Below are positions 5,404-6,433 of a stretch of DNA of 6,433 nt, in pieces. Where the stretch lies: positions 1-6,433 of the forward strand of contig CAVIAA010000042.1 of assembly GCA_963640685.1 (NCBI GenBank). The letters are read 5' to 3'. This stretch comes from SFEL01 sp963640685. Lineage in GTDB: Bacteria; Bacillota; Clostridia; Christensenellales; CAG-138. How positions within the stretch are numbered: the stretch's first letter is position 1; the number at the start of each line of letters is the position of its first letter. The notes below the pieces were generated by a model. The model did no database searches. It had not been told where the DNA came from and saw only the letters and a program-made list of their open reading frames with translations. Both the position numbers and the translations under genes were made by a program.

Positions 5404-6213
5404 ATGAACGTTACTGCTATACTTCTTTCTTCCGGCGTTATGGTCGTGCTGGGCGTGCTGTTCGGCGTTATACTGACCATTGCTGATAAAAAGTTCAAGG
5501 TTGAGGCCGACCCGAGGGTTGAGGCCGTTCGCGCCTGCCTGGGCGGCGCAAACTGCGGCGCCTGCGGCTATGCCGGCTGCGATGCCTTTGCCGATGCCGT
5601 TGTTGCCGGCAATGCTCCCGTAAACGGCTGCGCCCCCTCCGGCGCTAAGGGTGCCGAGGCCATAGCCGCCATAATGGGCGTTTCTGCCGAGGTTGGCGAG
5701 CGCAAGGTCGCAAGGGTTCTCTGCCAGGGTGACTGCACCACCGCCAAGGAGCGCTACAATTACGACGGCTACACCAGCTGCGCAACCGCTGCCGGTCTTG
5801 CCGGCGGCCCGAAGCTCTGCGGCTTTGCCTGCGTTGGCTTGGGCGACTGCGCAAAGGTATGCGCCTTTGACGCTATAACCGTTGAAAACGGCCTTGTTCA
5901 TATCGACGAGAACAAGTGCGTTGCCTGCGGCAAGTGCGCAAGCGTTTGCCCCCGCGGCGTAATAGCCCTCAAGCCCGCCAGCGAGACCGTCATCGTCTCC
6001 TGCCGCAATACCGACAACGGGCGCGAAGCAAGGATGGCCTGCATGAAGGCCTGCATCGCCTGCGGCCGCTGCGTAAAGGAATGCCCGAACGACGCAGTTC
6101 ACGTTGAAGGCGGCGTTGCCAAGATCGACGAGAGCAAATGCACCCGCTGCGGCGCCTGCGCAAAGGTTTGCCCCTGCAAGTGCATAATCGATTACCTGCC
6201 CAAGGCGGAATAA
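5404..6213 (+). CDS. rnfB: Rnf complex subunit B, multi-cluster ferredoxin-oxidising subunit
   Basis: RnfB (269 residues) is the entry point for electrons from reduced ferredoxin. It has one N-terminal membrane anchor (about 4-27) followed by a cysteine-rich cytoplasmic domain with 28 cysteines in total. The first cluster motif is C51-C54-C59-C76 (CGACGYAGC plus a distal C). A middle region with C107, C111, C126 and C139-C143-C149-C153 is typical of clostridial RnfB. Then come ferredoxin-type motifs at C172-C175-C178-C182, C217-C220-C223-C227 and C246-C249-C252-C256. The tail CPCKCIID adds C258 and C260, where CPTKCI or CPTGAI is more usual. AAAGGAGA (5390-5397) lies 6 nt before the ATG, 18 nt after the rnfA stop. 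It is the last gene of the operon, ahead of a strong terminator. Its presence separates this complex from Nqr, which lacks RnfB. Confidence 0.95.
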   Translation: MNVTAILLSSGVMVVLGVLFGVILTIADKKFKVEADPRVEAVRACLGGANCGACGYAGCDAFADAVVAGNAPVNGCAPSGAKGAEAIAAIMGVSAEVGERKVARVLCQGDCTTAKERYNYDGYTSCATAAGLAGGPKLCGFACVGLGDCAKVCAFDAITVENGLVHIDENKCVACGKCASVCPRGVIALKPASETVIVSCRNTDNGREARMACMKACIACGRCVKECPNDAVHVEGGVAKIDESKCTRCGACAKVCPCKCIIDYLPKAE

Positions 6214-6226
6214 TTACAAAACGAGC

Positions 6227-6254
6227 AAAAGAGCCGAGAAACCGGCTCTTTTTT
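6227..6254 (+). terminator. Intrinsic terminator of the rnf operon
   Basis: AAAAGAGCCG (6227-6236) pairs with CGGCTCTTTT (6243-6252): a 6-bp GC-rich core (GAGCCG/CGGCTC) plus four A-T pairs, a 6-nt loop, and a T-run at 6249-6254. It lies 13 nt after the rnfB stop and closes the operon. Confidence 0.92.
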
Positions 6255-6335
6255 GTGTTAAAGCGCTCTTTTTCAAATCCCTTTTTTTCTGTGTAAAAAC
6301 CCCGGTTTTTTCACCGCCCCCCTGGCGCAAAACCT

Positions 6336-6349
6336 AGGGGTTTTCCCCT
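6336..6349 (+). other. Small hairpin in the leader of the last gene
   Basis: AGGGG (6336-6340) and CCCCT (6345-6349) form a 5-bp stem with a TTTT loop. No T-run follows, so it is not a terminator. It sits about 40 nt before the start of the truncated gene, in an oddly C-rich stretch (6300-6350). A palindrome AAAAACCCCGGTTTTT lies around 6295-6310. No confident promoter is seen in 6255-6389. Confidence 0.35.
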
Positions 6350-6389
6350 GCTCACTTGCAAGAAAAAATTATTGAAAGGGATTAAGAAA

Positions 6390-6433
6390 ATGAAGAAGAT
6401 TTTTGCAATCGCTCTGGCTCTGGTCATGGTTCT
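6390..6433 (+). CDS. N-terminus of an exported protein, truncated by the window end
   Basis: Fourteen full codons are visible: M-K-K followed by an unbroken hydrophobic run (IFAIALALVMV). This is the start of a Sec signal peptide, and in Firmicutes such openings most often belong to lipoproteins or solute-binding proteins, whose lipobox would come just past the window edge. GAAAGGG (6374-6380) lies 9 nt before the ATG. The gene is separated from rnfB by a strong terminator, so it is probably a distinct transcription unit. The identity of the mature protein cannot be told. Confidence 0.7.
   Translation, partial: MKKIFAIALALVMV

Noticed and set aside
4414..6102. Long open frame on the minus strand (562 codons) opposite rnfE, rnfA and rnfB
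   Set aside because: It is the mirror of three well-recognised genes with strong codon bias. Its translation is low-complexity and has no family signature.
3210..6213. Assignment of the cluster as Nqr (Na+-translocating NADH:quinone reductase)
   Set aside because: RnfC with two ferredoxin motifs and the multi-cluster RnfB are present, and NqrA and NqrF are absent, so this is Rnf.
6255..6311. Extra terminators (AAAGCGCTCTTT and AAAAACCCCGGTTTTT)
   Set aside because: The stems are short or almost without a loop, and the strong terminator at 6227-6254 already explains transcript ending.

Overview
The window reads as part of a chromosome from an anaerobic member of the Firmicutes, most likely a Clostridia-type gut organism. 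The reasons are strong AAGGAGG-type Shine-Dalgarno sites ahead of most genes, a textbook sigma-A promoter, U-tract terminators, high coding GC beside AT-rich control regions, and a clostridial-style Rnf operon. The exact genus cannot be read from the sequence. Every gene supported here lies on the + strand.

Left part (1-1673). A near-perfect TTGACA/TATAAT promoter drives a pentapeptide-repeat protein with a conserved-looking C-terminal domain. A hairpin terminator follows it, and the start codon of the next gene lies inside the loop of that terminator. Next come two half-size TauE/SafE-type membrane proteins, joined by a GTGA start/stop overlap. Together they look like a transporter split into its two repeats.

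Right part (1674-6254). After an AT-rich gap with an extended -10 promoter and a leader of about 120 nt that may be structured, there is a compact five-gene operon: rnfC, rnfD, rnfE, rnfA, rnfB. It ends at a strong intrinsic terminator. These genes encode the Rnf ferredoxin:NAD+ oxidoreductase, a membrane complex that couples electron transfer between ferredoxin and NAD(H) to transport of Na+ or H+. RnfB takes electrons from ferredoxin, RnfA and RnfE form the membrane core, RnfD carries a covalent FMN, and RnfC exchanges electrons with NAD(H).

The most notable point is an absence. The sixth subunit, the FMN-carrying RnfG, normally sits between rnfD and rnfE. Here those two genes overlap by 8 nt, so there is no room for it, and it is found nowhere else in the window. 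Other points for a second look are the rnfC leader and its non-ATG start, the terminator-start overlap, and the split TauE/SafE pair.

The last 180 bases hold a C-rich intergenic stretch with small hairpins and the first 14 codons of a gene for an exported protein, cut by the window edge. Bases 1-121 hold no gene that can be supported.
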